Source of the DNA: Anadara kagoshimensis
Lineage: Eukaryota > Mollusca > Bivalvia > Arcoida > Arcidae
NCBI GenBank assembly: GCA_021292105.1
Contig: CM037857.1
Location: 43,765,464-43,829,463, forward strand
DNA: 64,000 bases
Direction of reading: 5' to 3'
This document shows, one piece after another, positions 1 to 29,058 of this stretch (positions are counted from its first letter, which is position 1; each line of letters opens with the position of its first letter). A model generated the notes under the pieces. That model did no database searches. It saw only the letters and a program-made list of their open reading frames with translations, and was not told the origin of the DNA. The position numbers and the translations under genes are program-made.

Positions 1-1240
1 CAGTGACCTAGGAGACAAAAATCTTGAAAAATCTTCTTCTCTGAAACCGATGATGGGAGAAAAAATCTGATGTGATATTTGGCTTCTCTAGGGTCTTAAG
101 CCTGTAGTTTGTTCATTTCGTGAAATTCGGTCGAAAAATGGGTTACGCGTTTTTGCGTTTAATTTTGAAAAAATTGTAAAATGGCTTCAAATTGTTATAA
201 CTTGACTATTTGACCAGATAATGACATGGGGTTTTCAGTTTTGACATCTTCTTGTTAGTATCTTCAAAATGAGGTCAAGGTCAATTGTGAAGGTCATGAC
301 CTAATTTTCTTTACCCCTGGTTATAATTATTATCTCGAAAACTATAAACTTTTTGTATAGGCATGTATATAAGAATGTTGTAGGTATTGATACAACGATC
401 ATTTTGATGTATAGAAAAAGCTCATGGGTTCAAAGGTCAAGGTCACAGATACGAAACAATACCGAAATGGTTAATTATCTCGAAAACTAAAAACTTTTTG
501 TATAGGCATGTATATTAGAATGCTGTAGGTATTGATACAACGATCATTTTGATGAATAGAAAAAGGTCATGGGTTATGGGTTCAAAGGGCAAGGTCACAG
601 ATGTGAAACAATACCGAAATGGTTAATTATCTCGAAAACTATAAACTTTTTGTATAGGCATGTATATTAGAATGTTGTAGGTATTGATACAACGATCACT
701 TTGACGTATAGAAAAAGGTCATGGGTTCAAAGGTCAAGGTCACAGATGCGAAACAATACCGAAATGGTTAATTATCTCGAAAACTATAAACTTTTTGTAT
801 AGGCATGTATATTAGAATGGTGTAGGTATTTATACAACAATCATTTTGATGTATAGAAAAAGGTTATGGTTCAAAGGTCAAGGTCACATATGCGAAACAA
901 TACCGAAATGTTTAATTATCGCAAAAACTAAAAACTTTTTGTACAGACATGTATATTAGAATGTTGTAGGTATCGACACAACGATCATTTTGATGTATAG
1001 AAAAAGGTTATGGGCTCAAAGGTCAAGGTCACAGATGTGAAACAATACTGAAATAGTTAAATATCTTGAAAACTATTAACTTTTTGTATAGGCATGCATA
1101 TTAGAAAGTTGTAGGTATTGATACAACGGTCATTATGATGTAAAGAAAAAAGTCATTGGGGTTTAGTATTTATGTTTTCTTTAAATCTATCAGCTAGCCA
1201 TTAGTTATCCGGTGAGCGTATCAGGCCTATGGGCCTCTTG
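1..1240. repeat. Helentron/pearl-like dispersed repeat, copy A (truncated by window start)
   Basis: About six degenerate tandem units of roughly 145 bp. Each has the landmarks ATTATCTCGAAAACTA, TTTTTGTATAGGCATGTAT and TTCAAAGGTCAAGGTCACAG. The array ends in a GGTGAGCG stretch followed by a short palindrome of the AGGCCYATGGGCCT type and CTTG, then TTTT of the flank. The same architecture recurs at 43895-45588, 49616-51293 and, inverted, from 63765. It resembles bivalve pearl elements and non-autonomous Helentrons (terminal hairpins around a tandem core), but no coding sequence is present, so the class is inferred from structure alone. Confidence 0.75.
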
Positions 1241-1798
1241 TTTTTAAATTTATTCACATAATTTTTACATATGTTGTTGTCAATTAAATTGTAAGAAATT
1301 AGCAAATAAAAATAATAATAATAATAACAAAACTGGGATGTCAGGTTTAACATTGTGGTCTGTAGAATCCCTATTTATTGAAGGTGTTATTATTTTTTCG
1401 CTAACAATGCTGCTCAATTTACAAGTCTGGTGGACACCTAGCCCCTTGTTATAGGATGTATCTTGCCGTATTTAAGATTTCACAGTTGTGGACTAGATGA
1501 ACATCTCAAATCACATTGGAGATTGGTTTAAATTACAAGGTGTTTCAAGCTCATAATTTGTATATATAATTTAGATATTTGTATGTTTGTATTTTCTTAC
1601 CCAGAACAGTCTGATCATCAAATGCATTCTATAAAACTGTTGAAAACGCAATAATTTGACATAATATTAAAACTACGATCGTGAGTTCCATTTCTAATAC
1701 CCTTAAAGAAATAGCTCCGGTAATTCCATTTTCCATGCTAGTACATTGTTGGACTGTTGTTGATAACTTTAATATTGTTTTCTTATTTCAATTTTCAG

Positions 1799-1942
1799 TT
1801 TATGGGTGTTTTATTTGCGAGGATTTTTGTAAAGCGTCTTAGGAAACAAAGACTCCGCATACGCAGACGACTACAAGAGAGCAGTAGAACATCAAGTTTA
1901 GGACTTTTATCATTATCAAACGCTGTCTCTGAAACTCTTTGA
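1799..1942 (+). CDS. Putative terminal coding exon of an unidentified membrane protein (partial)
   Basis: A pyrimidine-rich tract ending in TTTTCAG precedes an open frame that ends in TGA at 1940-1942. It begins FMGVLFARIFVKRLRKQ: a short hydrophobic stretch followed by a dense Arg/Lys cluster and a Ser/Leu-rich tail. This is the usual look of a last transmembrane segment plus cytosolic tail, for example of tetraspanin-type proteins, but the match is too short to name a family. Upstream exons would lie left of the window, because nothing in 1-1798 other than repeat was recognised. A hairpin follows at 1970-2029 and an AATAAA occurs near 2349. It could be a chance frame. Confidence 0.35.
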   Translation, partial: FMGVLFARIFVKRLRKQRLRIRRRLQESSRTSSLGLLSLSNAVSETL

Positions 1943-1969
1943 CTGATACTACTGTCATAAAAGAATTAT

Positions 1970-2029
1970 TGTCATATACCATTTTTTTTAATGTATTTTA
2001 TGATTTAATTCAAAAAATGGTATATGACA
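1970..2029 (+). repeat. Short perfect inverted repeat (hairpin) after the 1799-1942 exon
   Basis: TGTCATATACCATTTTTT at 1970-1987 is matched by its exact reverse complement at 2012-2029, giving an 18-bp stem with a 24-nt loop. It lies 27 bp after the stop codon of the putative terminal exon, so it would fall in that transcript's 3' UTR. It could equally be a small palindromic transposon remnant. Confidence 0.7.
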
Positions 2030-2649
2030 CTATATTTAGTGATTTTGTTTGCCTAAAGTAACTACAGAATAAGGGTAGTTTTCCCCAAGGGAAAATGACT
2101 TAAATTTCCTAATTTGACTAAAATTCCCAAAAACAACAGTGATGCACTAGCTAATTAAATCTGGTTGTCCCTGACCACAAAATCCTAAGTTATTGCAAAC
2201 ATGTCATTATGCAGTTTGTTGTATTTCAGAACTGCAAATTTTCCCAATGCAAATTTAAAAGGCAGACGGTAATTTTTTAAAACATGTGACAAAATCACTG
2301 ATATTTAATGTCGGTTATTAGTGTAGGAGTGTATTTTCATGTATCAAAAATAAAAATTAAAAATATAGAAACCCTGCTCATGTGTTGTTGAGAATACATG
2401 TAATTATTGCCAGCATCAAAAACAAAGGACTTGGTGAAAAAAATTGTGCATTTGGGTTATTCCCTATATCAGAAATTGAATTTTATCATCTATAAAAACG
2501 TGTTTTCAAAATGTAATTGACATATATATGTTAAAAATACTTAAAATGTTGGTTTTATTTTGTTGGTTTTTTTCTGTAGCATATATCCAATATGGAATAT
2601 ATGAACTGTTTGCTATATATACAGCTTGTTTTTACATTTCAAAACAAAT

Positions 2650-3455
2650 ACAGCTGGACCTGTCTTAAAAGCCATCTCTATTTAAGGGCCACCTACTTTT
2701 ATAGGCTTGAACATTTTATCCCGATTGTTCTTTATTCATGTTATTTGAACCTTATAAAAGAGCCACCTGTCCATAAAGACCACTTTTACCGGCTCCCCCT
2801 TGGATGGTCGTTATAGACGAATTTGGCTGTACGTCGAATTGTCGTACTAATGATGACGAACTATGGGGCGTTTAGTTACTTGTGGTGAAGAAGAGAAATT
2901 TGTTTCATTATGGCCGACAAGATTATCATCTAAATAAATGGATGGTATAATGTAATATTTAAATCACATAATCTCGTCATTGTGTCCCAATCATTTCTTA
3001 GCTAAATAAGTTTATATTAGGATTTTTTTCGGAACTACAATTAAATATGACAAAACTAAATTGAAAAATTGAAAATGTTGTAATCTTGATGTTTTTCAAA
3101 TATCTTAAAATTAAGGAAAGTAATTAATTTTATTAGGATTTCAAATTTCTCGGATTTAAGTTAAGGAAATTCTTAGTCAAGGAATAAATGTGAAACTGGG
3201 GTCAGGGGTGATCATACTTTCAGTCTCTAGACTACTTAAGTCACAGAAAATCTTGATTTCTGAAAATGCAAAAGGTGTTGGAATGGAGTATAGTCGAACC
3301 ATATATAAATACCACCTAAGGGAATCCGTAAAAGTGGCCCTTGTATATATATATAGGTTCAAATACTAGTAACCTGAATAAAGAGCAATTGGAACCGGTC
3401 AATAAAAGCAGGTGGTCCTTATAGAGGTAGCCTTTAAGGAAAGCTTTGACTGTAG
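2650..3455. repeat. Two CAGTCAAACCTG-family palindromic repeat copies
   Basis: 2650-2830 and 3270-3455 carry degenerate blocks such as GCCACCTGTCCATAAAGACCAC and CAGGTGGTCCTTATAGAGG. They match blocks at 51985-52060, 56507-56680, 58624-58710, 61797-61960 and 62705-62790. The family reads roughly as CAGTCAAACCTG followed by repeated 'accacctctatataaagaccacc' motifs and ends in the reverse complement, which points to a short non-autonomous element. No gene is seen in 1943-8588 around it. Confidence 0.55.
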
Positions 3456-3934
3456 TGCTTTTAATTTTGTCCTAGTCATTATGCTTTCACTTATAATGAG
3501 GCGACCAGCTCTAGCTTAGGATGGTGAAAAAAACTGAAATACCTAGAGAAAACCATCGATTTTCGACAGGCTTGCTGAATAATTTTCTTGAAACATCGAT
3601 TTTCGCCATGCAAGCTGAGTAGCTTTCTGGATACAAACTTTTACTTGAGCAGTCTGAAAAACAAAGTTGTAGAGAATCGGAGCAACATTTTAAAGAGTAG
3701 ATTGACTAGAATTTGAAACATAACCCTATAAAGTTTCCACCATAATTTTATAATGAACCAGTCTCAACAAGGACTGGACCTAATCAAACACAAACATACA
3801 TGTTGTACTCGATTAATACACCTTGTTTGACTGACAATTGCTGACAATGGTGTCTTTTTATGTTTTAGATTCAGTATTGGATTGTCGATAAGATTGTGTA
3901 TCGCCACCACTACAATAACTATAGAATTATGAAA

Positions 3935-4080
3935 AACCCATACTAATCCATGTCCGAATCACAATCCAGAAGCAAAGTAAAAACTTTGAAACTGACAAGT
4001 TTGGTTAAACGGTGAACTTCCACCAGGGAAGCCAAGGTGCTCCAGTAGAGTAAGCACCTCCTGTTTAGCTAGCTACACCC
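3935..4080. repeat. Dispersed repeat fragment, pair with 5445-5590
   Basis: The block containing 'gtaaaaactttgaaactgac', 'ggtgaacttccaccaggg' and 'gctccagtagagtaagcacctcc' is matched at 5455-5580 with about 75 to 80 percent identity by eye. Shorter related pieces ('cttacccttcyrgagcaccc') occur near 5025 and 43290. The class is unknown and no coding potential is seen. Confidence 0.5.
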
Positions 4081-5444
4081 ACCACGTGTTTACTCAAAAT
4101 TGAGTGAAAAGAATAGAACATGGGACGTCAAGTATATTCAGGGCAATTCTGGACACAGAGACATCAAACTTGTCAACAATACTGTGATGACGGCCATAAA
4201 CCTTTTTGAGGGCCTTGATAAGCCTAGGCTTGCAATATCCCCCGTCAACAATTTATTTGCAAGCAGCCTACTTCGTAGTACAAAGTCCCCGTAGTGGGAA
4301 CAAGCTCTACCATAGCGTATTAATTGGGAAACAAATACACCATAAGCAGGAGAAGCAGGTATATTGCTGCATAAAAAAGGAAAGTTGACAATAGAAAAAT
4401 TGAAGTCATCACGTTTGTCATAAAGTTTCAAATGTAGCCTTTCGTGTTTGTCGTAATTCAGTTATAAGTCACGAAACGTCACTAGATGTTGTTTGTTACC
4501 TAGTGACCTTAGATTATAACATCTGCATGCACAATGGTGTGTAAATTGTGATTTTGTTGCTTTGTTTCTCACAACGGATTGGAAAATCACTAGCTTCGTA
4601 ATCGGATCTATGATAAATATATACAACAAGCCAATCGACTTCAACAACCTTTGTGAAATTCGAATTAATAATTCAACAGAAAAATTGATTAAAAAAACTT
4701 GCTCCGTGCGGTAATTACTCAGCGGGAGACATCATGAAAACATCATTGTCCAATCTCAGTTATTCCCTCAATCATCTAGTCTCAGTCGGAAGATGGCTTA
4801 CATTCTAACATCTCTTTTTTCTTAAATGTATAAATATTTTACTAGGATTTGATCATCAAAAGTATGGAAGGGTATTTGGGACACGGTAAAAACAATTAGT
4901 CAGAATTGCGAGATTAAAACCACTATTTCGAGTTTAGATGCCAAAATTTGACGTTTCATAGTTTAGATTCCTTTCATTCTCAATTTTGATTTTGCAGGTG
5001 TTCAAGCGGTTAGCTAGACAGAAGGAGATTACCCTTCTAGAGCACCCAATATTGTCCAAGTATTTAAAAGGGTGTATGCTGCACCCAAAAAGTTTTCATA
5101 CTTATATTAAATGCCATTTTTGACATTTATGGGTTTCGTAAATGGCTGCTTATGATGAATACAGGGATATTTCGAAGAATACTTCAATTCAATTTATAAG
5201 CAATATGTAGTTGAAAATTGTTTTAGTTGCATATAACCTTGAGGTTGCATATCTACTTGATTGATGCAAAGCACTCTTTATACTTATCATGGATATTGAA
5301 CACTTAGATAGGCAGTTTAAAATAAACAGTTAGTGCTTTCAATACAACCAAAAATAAAAAGGAACAACACAACTCACCCATAGGTGAAATCAAGTTAAAG
5401 AGATTCGTCATCACACCACATGAAACCTCAATGTCTATTACACA

Positions 5445-5590
5445 CAAAACAAACATACTAATGTCCAAACCACAATCCCAAAACGGAGTAAAAACTTTGA
5501 AAATGGCAAATTAAGTTGAAAAGGTGAAATTCGACCAGGGTAGTGAGACCGGGTACTCCGGAAGGGTAAGCGTCTCCTCCGCTACGATGT
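5445..5590. repeat. Dispersed repeat fragment, pair with 3935-4080
   Basis: Second copy of the repeat at 3935-4080, sharing 'agtaaaaactttgaaa', 'ggtgaaattcgaccaggg' and 'tactccggaagggtaagcg' in the same order and orientation. Confidence 0.5.
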
Positions 5591-5951
5591 GTCTGAGTTT
5601 GTTCCAATATTGAAAATTTTCACACCAGAAATCTACTTGACCCTTCTTTTATCCTCCAATTCAATCGTACGTCTTCATGAGTAAGCCTCTGTTCGATTAA
5701 TTATAAAATAACATTGTAACATGTATTTTTGGCAACTGAACTGTACAATCACGGATTTCCCGATAATCTTGAGTAGTTGGACAGTTTTGTCGTCTGCTTG
5801 TCGGAAGTTAATCATGGCAATAGTCGTAGACATTTTACAATTATTCTGACATAAAATCAATAAAAAAAAGTCTTCTGTCATCATTAAGCCAAGAAAACTA
5901 GAAGAAAAGTAATTTTACAGAGACTAATAATGGCGAGAAAACATCTGTTTT

Positions 5952-6092
5952 GACGTGACCAGTAATGACTGTACATCCACAATGGAATACCAATTCAAAA
6001 TGAATGTTCTCTGTTATGACGTGACCAGTAATGACTCTGTTGTGACCTGTACATCCACAGTGGAATACCAAATTCATAATGAATGTTCTCAA
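5952..6092. repeat. Tandem duplication, ~65-70 bp unit, two copies
   Basis: 'Tgacgtgaccagtaatgact', 'gtacatccacartggaatac' and 'aatgaatgttctc' occur in the same order twice. The second copy carries a small insertion ('ctgttgtgacct'). The short open frames over it, on both strands, are not supported as genes. Confidence 0.7.
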
Positions 6093-8046
6093 ATGACCAT
6101 GAAGGACAAAATATATTTCTTTGACAATAAACAGCCAATCTTTTGTATTTGTTTGTTATGTAGAGGCGGAAATAAGATTACTACAAATAGTGATAGCTTG
6201 TCTGATACTCAAGTACATTACAAGAAGGTTACAAGAACGCCTCTAAAACATAGAAGTGCCAGTTGTATTTCTTAATTAAAAGTAACCATTTCTATTTTGT
6301 ATGCAGTTTATAATACAGTGATGTTCAACAGAACTTAAGACATACAAGTGCTTTACGATAGGCATACTGCTTAACTTGGCAAGTTGCAAGGCTAGGGTTG
6401 TCTAGCAGCTTGCTATGGAATCTATTTCACTATACGTATATTGATTTTATAATGACGGTCGGATGGAAATATGGTATGTAATGCTAGATTTGACTATTAA
6501 CTCAACAAGAAAACAATAACAGTGGGGGTGATATAGCTTACTACCGTCAGAACCGATTACATTAATAACATTCATATATATACGGTCTTAATTCACAGGC
6601 ATTTGTTTCTATCAGTATTGGGTCGGACCATATATTACTAATGGTTCAAAAAACAGAAAACTAGCCAGAATCTTATATGGCATAATGTAGTTATAGTGTC
6701 AAGCCATAGTCCCGCTCAGACCACATGTGGGAAAGTGAATTTTCCTTGCCGTTGGCCTTTACTAGTTCACCTGGTATCAGCATAATGGACTTGGGGAGTG
6801 GTACGCTTGTCTGTGGCGTATTGAGCTAGCACCTTAATGGTGCCCCGAGTGCGCTCTAGTACAAGGCAGGCTATACAAGCACTTCACATGCATACACAAC
6901 TGACTTGTTCAAAGATTTATCCATAGAGATTAATAAAGTAGTTCCGGTCGCGAATAGCTGAAAAATTGCTGATACGACATTAAGCAACATTCAACCAACC
7001 ATAGTCAACAGTACAAGTATCTCACTTTATAGCTTTGTTTTAATTGCAGCTGGTTATAGCCAGCGAAACTAAGAACACTACAATCAAACAGTAGCAATCA
7101 AATGAAAGAAAACCAAATAAATCAGATGCCTACAAATCAAACCATTTCTTGGGGGGTCTTGTAGTTCCCAAGACCAAATTTGCACATTCTTTTTGAAGTA
7201 ACTTCCAGACAAATGCTATTTAGTACATAATATAGCATGTAGGGCAAGTGGAACTTCTGGATAGTATGCCCCAAAGGCAAACCCAGAAAAAACAAGAAAC
7301 TATTTATCTTATTGGACTTTCATTTAAACTTTGTCCCACTTAAGTTTAGTGCCCACCTTTGGTCATAGTGTGTTGCACAGGCTACACAGAAAAATGGAAA
7401 TAACCCATTTTTAACACTTTGAAACGCTTGTTGAATGCGTCAGATAAAACAAATGTCGTTTTATAGTCCTACATGTAGTAAAGTGTCAGGCTTCGTAACC
7501 ATGGCAATATTAAATATTGAACTATATAAGGTCACTGTGGCTTCGTTATTGTTTTTCTGTTCAATCAGAGGTGCCCATGTGCAGATTTATCTAAAAGTCT
7601 GTACTAATAAAGAACTGATTTAAAAATATCTAAGATATCCAATTTATTCCTCAAATCATTAAAGCCAATAAGATACAAGGAATTTTACATGCAAGTAAAT
7701 GTCAACAAAGTTTGCGAACCTATTAAATATACCTTCAAGCATGTAATGCATGTACATACGTTTTGAGCACTAGTTCACATCTAGATGTTATTTTAAATTT
7801 TACATTTGAATTTAAACATGAAATTTTTTAAGGAAGGTCAAGGTCAACCATCTGTCTTAACATGTTATCTAGAGCTCCATGCGTTTGTGCCAAATGTTTG
7901 TTATAAAAGAAAAAATCTTGACTGGAGTGTAAAGCACCATTACTCCATGCCACAAAGATGAACTCCAAATTACAGATGTGTAGAAGAAATAGGTAAAACC
8001 ATTTGTATCAATATGACACATATACATTGGCCTCCTTTTTGATAGA

Positions 8047-8480
8047 TTGAATGGATTTACTCTCCAACTTTATTTTTCAAGGTCTTTAATGTCCTGTAAC
8101 GATGACCTTGATTACCTCAATTTGGTATGCGACATATCCTCTTCCTACACTATATCTCTTGTATATAAAGCAGAAACGGTGAAAAAGAATAATTTTTCAA
8201 AGTTTCTGTGGTCCTGTGACTTTGACTTTAATGACCTCTATTTGGTATGCGACACATCCTCTTTCCATACTACTAGTATATATCTCTTGTTAATATCACC
8301 TTGATACCTCTTTTTACACAAAAGTTAGAGCCGAAAAGGATGAAAAGTGCAATTTTTCAAAGTATTTCTGGTCCTGTGACTTTGACCTTGATGACCGCAA
8401 TTTTATATGTGACACATTCTTTTTCCATAGTGTATATCTCTTTCTAATATCACTTTGATACCTCTTATAACAAAAGTATA
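8047..8480. repeat. Three diverged tandem units, ~165 bp
   Basis: Three successive units share 'ttttcaa(a)gt', 'ggtcctgtgactttgaccttgatgacc'-like and 'atatgtgacacatcctctttcc' blocks. The unit length and the GACCTTGA motifs resemble the core of the Helentron-like repeats in this window. It lies just outside the 3' end of LAP3. Confidence 0.6.
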
Positions 8481-8588
8481 GAGCAAAAAACGGATTCTGA
8501 GACGTATGTACAGACATGGTTATTCATGCATAAAACATTTAAAATAAAACAAAACAATTTTCTGATCAGATCATTGCTAGTTACAACA

Positions 8589-8594
8589 TTTATT
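8589..8594 (-). terminator. LAP3: LAP3 polyadenylation signal AATAAA
   Basis: AATAAA reads on the minus strand about 105 nt beyond the LAP3 stop codon (8697-8699). It is the nearest canonical signal, so the 3' UTR is inferred to end shortly after it. Confidence 0.55.
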
Positions 8595-8696
8595 CACTAT
8601 TTCAGATAAATCAATACACATTTACTATCACAGGTAAAAACACAATCCTCATATATATCTAGCGGTATCCAGTGTCGGTCATACAAGCTGGCGTCG

Positions 8697-24931
<16,235 letters not shown>

Positions 24932-25290
24932 CTTGGGTCGCTTACATCAATAAGGACAGAAAATAGATCATTGAACAATTTTGATATATCTATTTGAACA
25001 AAAATAATAATATTAAGATAATCAGAAATAAATTGATTTAAGTTACTCTTTGCCAAATCGCCGCAAACCATGCCACTAATGAAAATCCAAGTAATTCCCA
25101 TGCCTAACACTAATTATCTCCCTTGTCTACTTTCACTTTCGGTGAATAAGGGTTTTCCGTACCGATGGATTATTTCTACTTTCATTTTGACAAGCAAGCA
25201 AAACTTTATGATGACTGGTGGTTACAGTGAATTTTATCTTAGTTCAAAAGGTTGTAGGCCTATCTTTTCTACCGTAATTTCTTAATCATT
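24932..25290. promoter_or_regulatory. LAP3: Region upstream of the LAP3 start codon
   Basis: The sequence before the ATG (24929-24931, minus) gives a short 5' leader and the presumed promoter. The start context AAGATGG has a purine at -3 and G at +4. I see no TATA box in a convincing position, and no gene in 24932-26490. Confidence 0.35.
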
Positions 25291-25639
25291 TTATTTTAAT
25301 ATATTTACATACAATCTGTATTGTAATAAAGTATTATGATGTCACTGTTTCATGAACTATCTCTTCTAAATGAATGTACTAGATATACACCAGTCCTGTC
25401 ATTCTTGTTCTGAATATAAGTTTGAAAAACTTCAACTTATCACAAATTACATATTAACAAATTGAGAAAAATCTGAGAGTAAAGTCTGAAGGTAAAACTA
25501 GGATTCATCTATTTCATCAAAACTCTCTTAAAACTAATATTGTAATTAGAAAAAAGGTTATTTTTGATGGTGTAGATAATAGGTTCTGTCTCATTGTTAC
25601 ATCTCTTGTATATTAGTCAGATATAAGTTTTTAATATAA

Positions 25640-25870
25640 GTTATAGGGTACCTCTACAGTTTGGCATGCCTACACATCACAGCGTCACTCACAGCCTAGG
25701 TTCAAATCCCTCTCAGAACAGATTCTAGTGCGAGAAAGTTTGTCAGTTTGCTTGCCAAATCCTAGTGGTTTTCTCCAGACATTCTGATTTCGTCTATCAT
25801 CTTTATACTGATCACCTCAATATAAGAGAGCATCTTGACTGGGGCGTAAAACTCCATTACCCCACTCCAC
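25640..25870 (+). mobile_element. SINE-like element (same family as 61369-61615)
   Basis: 'cctaggttcaaatccctctcagaacagattctagtgcgagaaagtttgtcagtttgcttgccaaatcc' and 'ggttttctccag', then 'catcttgactggggcgtaaaactccattaccccactcc', align in order with the element at 61369 and, inverted, with 56690-56965. GGTTCAAATCC is a good B-box. The 3' tail alone also occurs at about 7910-7955. Confidence 0.65.
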
Positions 25871-26498
25871 TCTACAGTTTGAAACCTTTTGGGACTTGTA
25901 GCTAATGTTTGAGCAAATATGTTACTTGTCCCAAGTATACTACATGTACATCTAAAATGTTTTAAGAGTCATTCTCTGTAACGACCAAACTGCCCTGGAA
26001 ATCACATGTCACAGATTTTGAAAATATTTTATCTCATCAATGGGTACAAATTACAAACCAAGAAAAAATGTTCAAACTTTAATTTTTTATATCGTTTCCA
26101 TGGTAACCAACCACTGAAATTTCAGTCAATTTTGCATGGGGCTTTTCATTTTGATTTTTTATGTGTGCTAAACAAGTTATATGCAATATCATCATAAACT
26201 GAGACATGATTTCCAAAATATAGCCAAATTGTCTGGTTCTTGCCTAGAATGACTCTTAAATGTAGCTATTGTACCTCAGTCATTTATGATTTTATTTACA
26301 GTAATGTTAGCTATTTACTATGATATAGTAGCGCTAATTTAAATGTACCATCAATATTTTTATTAAAGGGCCCAAGGTGATCCTTGAGATTTATGTGAAT
26401 TCAAGTTCATGTGAATTTATAGTATAATTTGCACTAAAATGTGTATACACTAAAATTTGTACATTACTTTATTGTACAGAAGTACAACATAATGTTTT

Positions 26499-28230
26499 GA
26501 GTACTTCACACAGAAAGAGTAAGCTTTGAGTACTTTACACAGGCAGAGTAAGCTTTGAGTACTTCACACAGACAGAGTAAGCTTTGGGTACTTCACACAG
26601 ACAGAGTAAGCTTTGAGTACTTCACACAGACAGAGTAAGCTTTGGGTACTTCACACAGACAGAGTAAGCTTTGGGTACTTCACACAGACAGAGTAAGCTT
26701 TGAGTACTTCATGCAGACAGAGTAAGCTTTGGGTACTTCACGCAGACAGTGTAAGCTTTGAGTACTTCACACAGACAGAGTAAGCTTTGGGTACTTCACA
26801 CAGACGGAGTAAGCTTTGAATACTTCACACAGACAGAGTAAGCTTTGAGTACTTCACGCAGACAGAGTAAGCTTTGGGTACTTCACACAGGCAGAATAAA
26901 CTTTGAGTACTTCACACAGACAGAGTAAGCTTTGAGTGCTTCACACAGACAGAGTAAGCTTTGAGTATTTTACAAAGGCAGAGTAAGCTTTGGGTACTTC
27001 ACACAGACAGAGTAAGCTTTGAGTACTTCACACAGACAGAGTAAGCTTTGAGTACTTCATGCAGACAGAGTAAGCTTTGGGTACTTCACACAGACAGAGT
27101 AAGCTTTGAGTACTTCACACAGACAGAATAAACTTTGAGTACTTCACACAGACAGAGTAAGCTTTGAGTACTTCACACAGACAGAGTAAGCTTTGAGTAC
27201 TTCATGCAGACAGAGTAAGCTTTGGGTACTTCACACAGACAGAGTAAGCTTTGGGTACTTCACACAGGCAGAATAAACTTTGAGTACTTCATGCAGACAG
27301 AGTAAGCTTTGAGTACTTCACACAGAGTAAGCTTTGAGTACTTCACACAGACAGAGTAAGCTTTGGGTACTTCACACAGACAGAGTAAGCTTTGGGTACT
27401 TCACACAGACAGAGTAAGCTTTGCGTACTTCACACAGGCAGAGTAAGCTTTGAGTACTTCACACAGACAGAGTAAGCTTTGGGTACTTCACACAGACGGA
27501 GTAAGCTTTGAATACTTCACACAGACGGAGTAAGCTTTGAATACTTCACACAGACAGAGTAAGCTTTGAGTACTTCACACAGACAGAGTAAGCTTTGGGT
27601 ACTTCACACAGACAGAGTAAGCTTTGGGTACTTCACACAGACAGAGTAAGCTTTAAGTATTTCACACAGACAGAGTAAGCTTTGGGTACTTCACACAGAC
27701 AGAGTAAGCTTTGAGTACTTCACACAGACAGAGTAAGCTTTAAGTATTTCACACAGGCAGAGTAAGCTTTGGGTACTTCACACAGACAGAGTAAGCTTTG
27801 AGTACTTCATGCAGACAGAGTAAGCTTTGGGTACTTCACACAGGCAGAGTAAGCTTTGGGTACTTCACACAGACAGAGTAAGCTTTAAGTATTTCACACA
27901 GACAGAGTAAGCTTTGGGTACTTCACACAGACAGAATAAGCTTTGAGTACTTCACACAGACAGAGTAAGCTTTAAGTATTTCACACAGGCAGAGTAAGCT
28001 TTGGGTACTTCACACAGACAGAGTAAGCTTTGAGTACTTCATGCAGACAGAGTAAGCTTTGGGTACTTCACACAGGCAGAGTAAGCTTTGGGTACTTCAC
28101 ACAGGCAGAGTAAGCTTTGGGTACTTCACACAGACAGAGTAAGCTTTGAGTACTTCACACAGGCAGAGTAAGCTTTGGGTACTTCACGCATACAGAGTAA
28201 GCTTTGAGTACTTCAGACAGACAGAGTAAG
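26499..28230. repeat. 29-bp minisatellite, ~60 units
   Basis: Unit: 'gagtacttcacacagacagagtaagcttt'. Variants occur at few positions (gagt/gggt/aagt, cacac/catgc/cacgc, acag/gcag, gagt/gaat). One unit near 27320 is shortened. The array is intergenic, between LAP3 and the 3' end of TM2D2. It has no spacers, so it is not CRISPR-like. Patterns of variants recur in blocks (for example the 'aagtatttcacacag' variant at 27655, 27740, 27885 and 27970), which suggests block duplication. Confidence 0.95.
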
Positions 28231-29058
28231 ATGAAAAGAAACAAGATATAATAAAACACATCATAACAAAATTATTATTTTATTAAAAAGATACAATAAT
28301 AACTTAAATTATTACAATATTTAGTATTCAACTTTCATACATTAAAATTTAAATATTACACTTTCATATCATCTTTGATAAAAAGGTCATAATGCAACAA
28401 TGGACCATGGAAATCATTTGTGTGAAGGTTCATCCATGACTTACAAAGTAACATCTCATATTGCAAAATTACACAATGAACAGAATGATGAATGGGCACA
28501 GACAGAAAAACATGGCCTTTCCCGAATAGCTCCCTAAAACTCATTTTGCAGGGGTGTAATTACCTGTAATGCAATATCAGTAAATCCAAACGATGTATTT
28601 TCATCTAAAACGTACAATGCATTTGCAATATACTTCCATACAATGCCAATTTCACAAAACTATACCAAATGAGAAAATATCCTAATTTACAGTGATATAG
28701 CTACAATGACTGACACAATCCTTATTACTCTTAATTTCTAGTACTTTGGAATGTAATTATAAGCTTCTATTCCTTTGGCATGATATGTAATATTCTTTTT
28801 ATTAGTAGAACTAGATTATCACATAAAGTTTGTTTCAATTTGGATACCCACTGACTATAATAAGCTTGTCAGCTTGTATTTACTGTAAAACCTTGTGATA
28901 ATAGCCATTCTTTGCTATTGCCCTTATTACCACATTTTTTAACTCTCAACTCCTGTTATTGATTTTTTTCTTCACATTTCTTGCTCAAAATATTGCTTTG
29001 TCCCTTTGAAATGCCAAAATTGTCCTTACAGTTTCACACTGGATTTTTCAGTAAATTT
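28231..29058. other. Intergenic AT-rich region and presumed TM2D2 3' UTR
   Basis: No exon or recognisable element was found. The part nearest 29058 is presumably TM2D2 3' UTR, but I could not fix its polyadenylation site. Confidence 0.3.
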
